Shown here: in pieces, positions 34,084 through 35,828 of the stretch
Position numbering within the stretch: the stretch's first letter is position 1
Layout of the letters: every line of letters begins with the position of its first letter
From: Rhodospirillales bacterium
GTDB lineage: Bacteria; Pseudomonadota; Alphaproteobacteria; Rhodospirillales; UBA2165
Length of the DNA: 35,828 bases
NCBI GenBank assembly: GCA_028823885.1
Contig: JAPPFK010000035.1
Coordinates: forward strand, 1 to 35,828
Direction: 5' to 3'
Notes under the pieces: model-generated
Database searches by the model: none
What the model was told of the DNA's origin: nothing
What the model saw: the letters and a program-made list of their open reading frames with translations, nothing else
Program-made: the position numbers and the translations under genes

Positions 34084-35828
34084 ATGCCCAAGGACAATCC
34101 ACCAACTGAAGACAGCCGCACCATCGTGGTGCGCGGCGCGCGGGAACACAACCTCGCAAACGTGGATGTGACCATCCCCCGCGATGCCCTGACCGTGATT
34201 ACCGGGTTATCCGGCTCGGGCAAATCATCGCTTGCCTTCGATACCGTCTATGCCGAGGGACAGCGCCGCTATGTCGAGAGCCTGTCGGCCTATGCACGCC
34301 AGTTCCTGGAACTGATGCAGAAGCCGGATGTGGATTCCATCGAGGGCCTGTCGCCCGCCATCTCCATCGAGCAGAAGACCACGTCCCGCAACCCCCGCTC
34401 CACCGTCGGCACGGTAACCGAGATTTACGACTACATGCGGCTGATGTTCGCCCGCATCGGCGTCCCCTTTTCGCCGGCCACCGGCCTCCCCATCGAGGCT
34501 CAGACCGTTTCTCAGATGGTCGACCGGGTGATGGAGATGGAGGAAAGGACGCGGCTGTATCTGCTGGCGCCGATCGTCCGGGGCCGCAAGGGCGAGTACC
34601 GGAAGGAAATTCAGGAACTCGCCAAGAAGGGTTTCCAGCGTGTGAAGATCGACGGCGAACATTACGAGATCGACGAAGCGCCTGCCTTGGAAAAAAACTT
34701 CAAGCACGATATCGAAGCGGTGGTCGACCGGGTGGTGGTCCGCGAAGGTCTCGAGCAGCGCCTGGCCGACAGCTTCGAGACGGCCTTGGAACTGGCCGAC
34801 GGGCTGGCATTCGCCGAGGACGCGACCTCGGGTGAGCGTACCACGTTCTCCGCCAAGTTCGCCTGCCCGGTGTCGGGATTCACCATCGACGAGATCGAGC
34901 CCCGGCTGTTTTCGTTCAACAACCCCTTCGGGGCGTGCCCGGCCTGCGACGGGCTCGGCACGGAAATGTATTTCGACCCCGACCTGGTGGTGCCCGACGA
35001 GCGCCTGAGCCTGGAAGAAGGCGCCATCGCGCCGTGGTCCCAATCCTCATCGCCCTACTACCGCCAGACCCTGGAGAGCCTCGCCAAGCACTACAAGGTG
35101 CCGATGACCACCTCGTTCGCCAGACTGCCGAAGAAGGTGCGCGATGCCCTGCTGTTCGGGTCGGGCAAGACCGCCATCCCCATGACCTACGACGACGGCA
35201 AGAACGCCTATGAAATCAAGAAGCCGTTCGAGGGCGTGATCCCCAACATGGAGCGGCGCTGGCGGGAGACGGATTCGTCGTGGATCCGCGAGGAACTCTC
35301 CAAGTTCCAGACCGTCACGAGGTGCGAGGCCTGCGGCGGGTTCCGGCTCAAGCCCGAGGCGCTGGCGGTGAAGGTCGCCGGCAAGCACATCGGCGAGGTG
35401 GCCCGCATGTCCATCGACGAGGCCGAAGCCTGGTTCGCCGGGCTGCACCGGCACCTGACCAAGACGCAGAACGAGATCGCCCGGCGGATATTGCGGGAAA
35501 TCAACGAGCGGCTCGGATTCCTCAGGAACGTGGGTCTTGAATACCTGACCCTGTCGCGGTCCTCCCGCACCCTCTCCGGCGGCGAAAGCCAGCGCATCCG
35601 TCTGGCTTCTCAGATCGGCTCCGGCCTCACCGGCGTGCTCTACGTGCTGGACGAACCGTCCATCGGCCTCCACCAGCGAGACAACAACCGGCTGTTGGCG
35701 ACGCTCCGGCGGCTTCGGGATCTCGGCAACTCGGTGATCGTCGTCGAACACGACGAGGATGCCATCCGCGCCGCCGACCACATCGTCGACATGGGCCCGG
35801 GCGCCGGCATCCACGGCGGCAATGTGGT
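34084..35828 (+). CDS. uvrA: UvrABC system protein A (excinuclease, partial)
   Basis: This is the first 581 residues of UvrA, the damage-sensing ABC ATPase of nucleotide excision repair, and it runs off the window end. Motifs: Walker [15 protein letters not shown] (about 41-54), [36 protein letters not shown], signature [16 protein letters not shown], Walker [15 protein letters not shown], and [16 protein letters not shown]. In the first zinc module the initial CxxC reads C-P-V-S, so one ligand pair is broken, while ACPACDGLG remains. I believe this is common in alphaproteobacterial UvrA. Start: ATG at 34084, shortly after a TATATA-like sequence. No LexA box is seen in the 79 bases upstream. 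Confidence 0.96.
   Translation, partial: MPKDNPPTEDSRTIVVRGAREHNLANVDVTIPRDALTVITGLSGSGKSSLAFDTVYAEGQRRYVESLSAYARQFLELMQKPDVDSIEGLSPAISIEQKTTSRNPRSTVGTVTEIYDYMRLMFARIGVPFSPATGLPIEAQTVSQMVDRVMEMEERTRLYLLAPIVRGRKGEYRKEIQELAKKGFQRVKIDGEHYEIDEAPALEKNFKHDIEAVVDRVVVREGLEQRLADSFETALELADGLAFAEDATSGERTTFSAKFACPVSGFTIDEIEPRLFSFNNPFGACPACDGLGTEMYFDPDLVVPDERLSLEEGAIAPWSQSSSPYYRQTLESLAKHYKVPMTTSFARLPKKVRDALLFGSGKTAIPMTYDDGKNAYEIKKPFEGVIPNMERRWRETDSSWIREELSKFQTVTRCEACGGFRLKPEALAVKVAGKHIGEVARMSIDEAEAWFAGLHRHLTKTQNEIARRILREINERLGFLRNVGLEYLTLSRSSRTLSGGESQRIRLASQIGSGLTGVLYVLDEPSIGLHQRDNNRLLATLRRLRDLGNSVIVVEHDEDAIRAADHIVDMGPGAGIHGGNV

Overview
The window looks like chromosome of a GC-rich alphaproteobacterium, possibly Rhodospirillales-like. 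This rests on a GC-rich coding background, the gyrA-coaD pair, an ssb whose upstream region carries an alphaproteobacterial-type LexA box (GTTC-N7-GTTC), and a nearby uvrA that lacks the first CxxC of its zinc module. Housekeeping genes (nadA, tRNA-Lys, coaD, gyrA, ssb, uvrA) alternate with accessory catabolic and redox genes.

Layout. 1-6156 is a forward-leaning accessory stretch: a sulfatase/phosphonate monoester hydrolase-like enzyme, a UbiX-type flavin prenyltransferase, two small envelope proteins, a GFA-fold zinc protein, a reverse-strand DapA-family aldolase/lyase, an amidohydrolase and an ABM-fold protein. 6495-7547 is nadA. 7544-10282 (reverse) holds an arylsulfotransferase-like beta-propeller and a GMC oxidoreductase. 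A tRNA-Lys(UUU) lies at 10361-10436. 10498-19559 is an eight-gene, closely spaced reverse-strand unit: FAH-family hydrolase, cupin, acyl-CoA synthetase, CocE/NonD hydrolase, class III aminotransferase, D-hydantoinase/dihydropyrimidinase, N-carbamoyl-D-amino-acid hydrolase and cupin. The hydantoinase-carbamoylase pair would open cyclic ureides and release amino acids. The aminotransferase and CoA ligase could feed the carbon onward.

19662-21075 is an AT-richer island with one gene. It encodes a winged-helix-like N-terminal region joined to a C-terminal TIR-like domain and has its own strong promoter, so it is a candidate stand-alone immune effector. 21076-24446 is coaD and gyrA. 24751-27910 has an MFS transporter, a TfoX-N protein, an alpha/beta hydrolase and a SirB1-type protein. 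ssb follows, with a 10-bp tandem array running from its stop codon.

28653-34004 separates ssb from uvrA. It carries a second GFA protein, a group D flavin monooxygenase-like protein, a DUF488 protein, a two-gene unit, an MFS transporter and a RidA-family protein. The two-gene unit (31106-32293) is the most notable locus. An apparent stop codon (TGA, 31994-31996) sits exactly at the catalytic position of a deiodinase-like thioredoxin-fold protein, and the reading frame continues intact on both sides. I read it as a selenoprotein with Sec100. Its 3' neighbour encodes a small membrane protein starting 3 bp later. The window ends inside uvrA.

No insertion sequence, CRISPR array, phage gene or rRNA was recognised.
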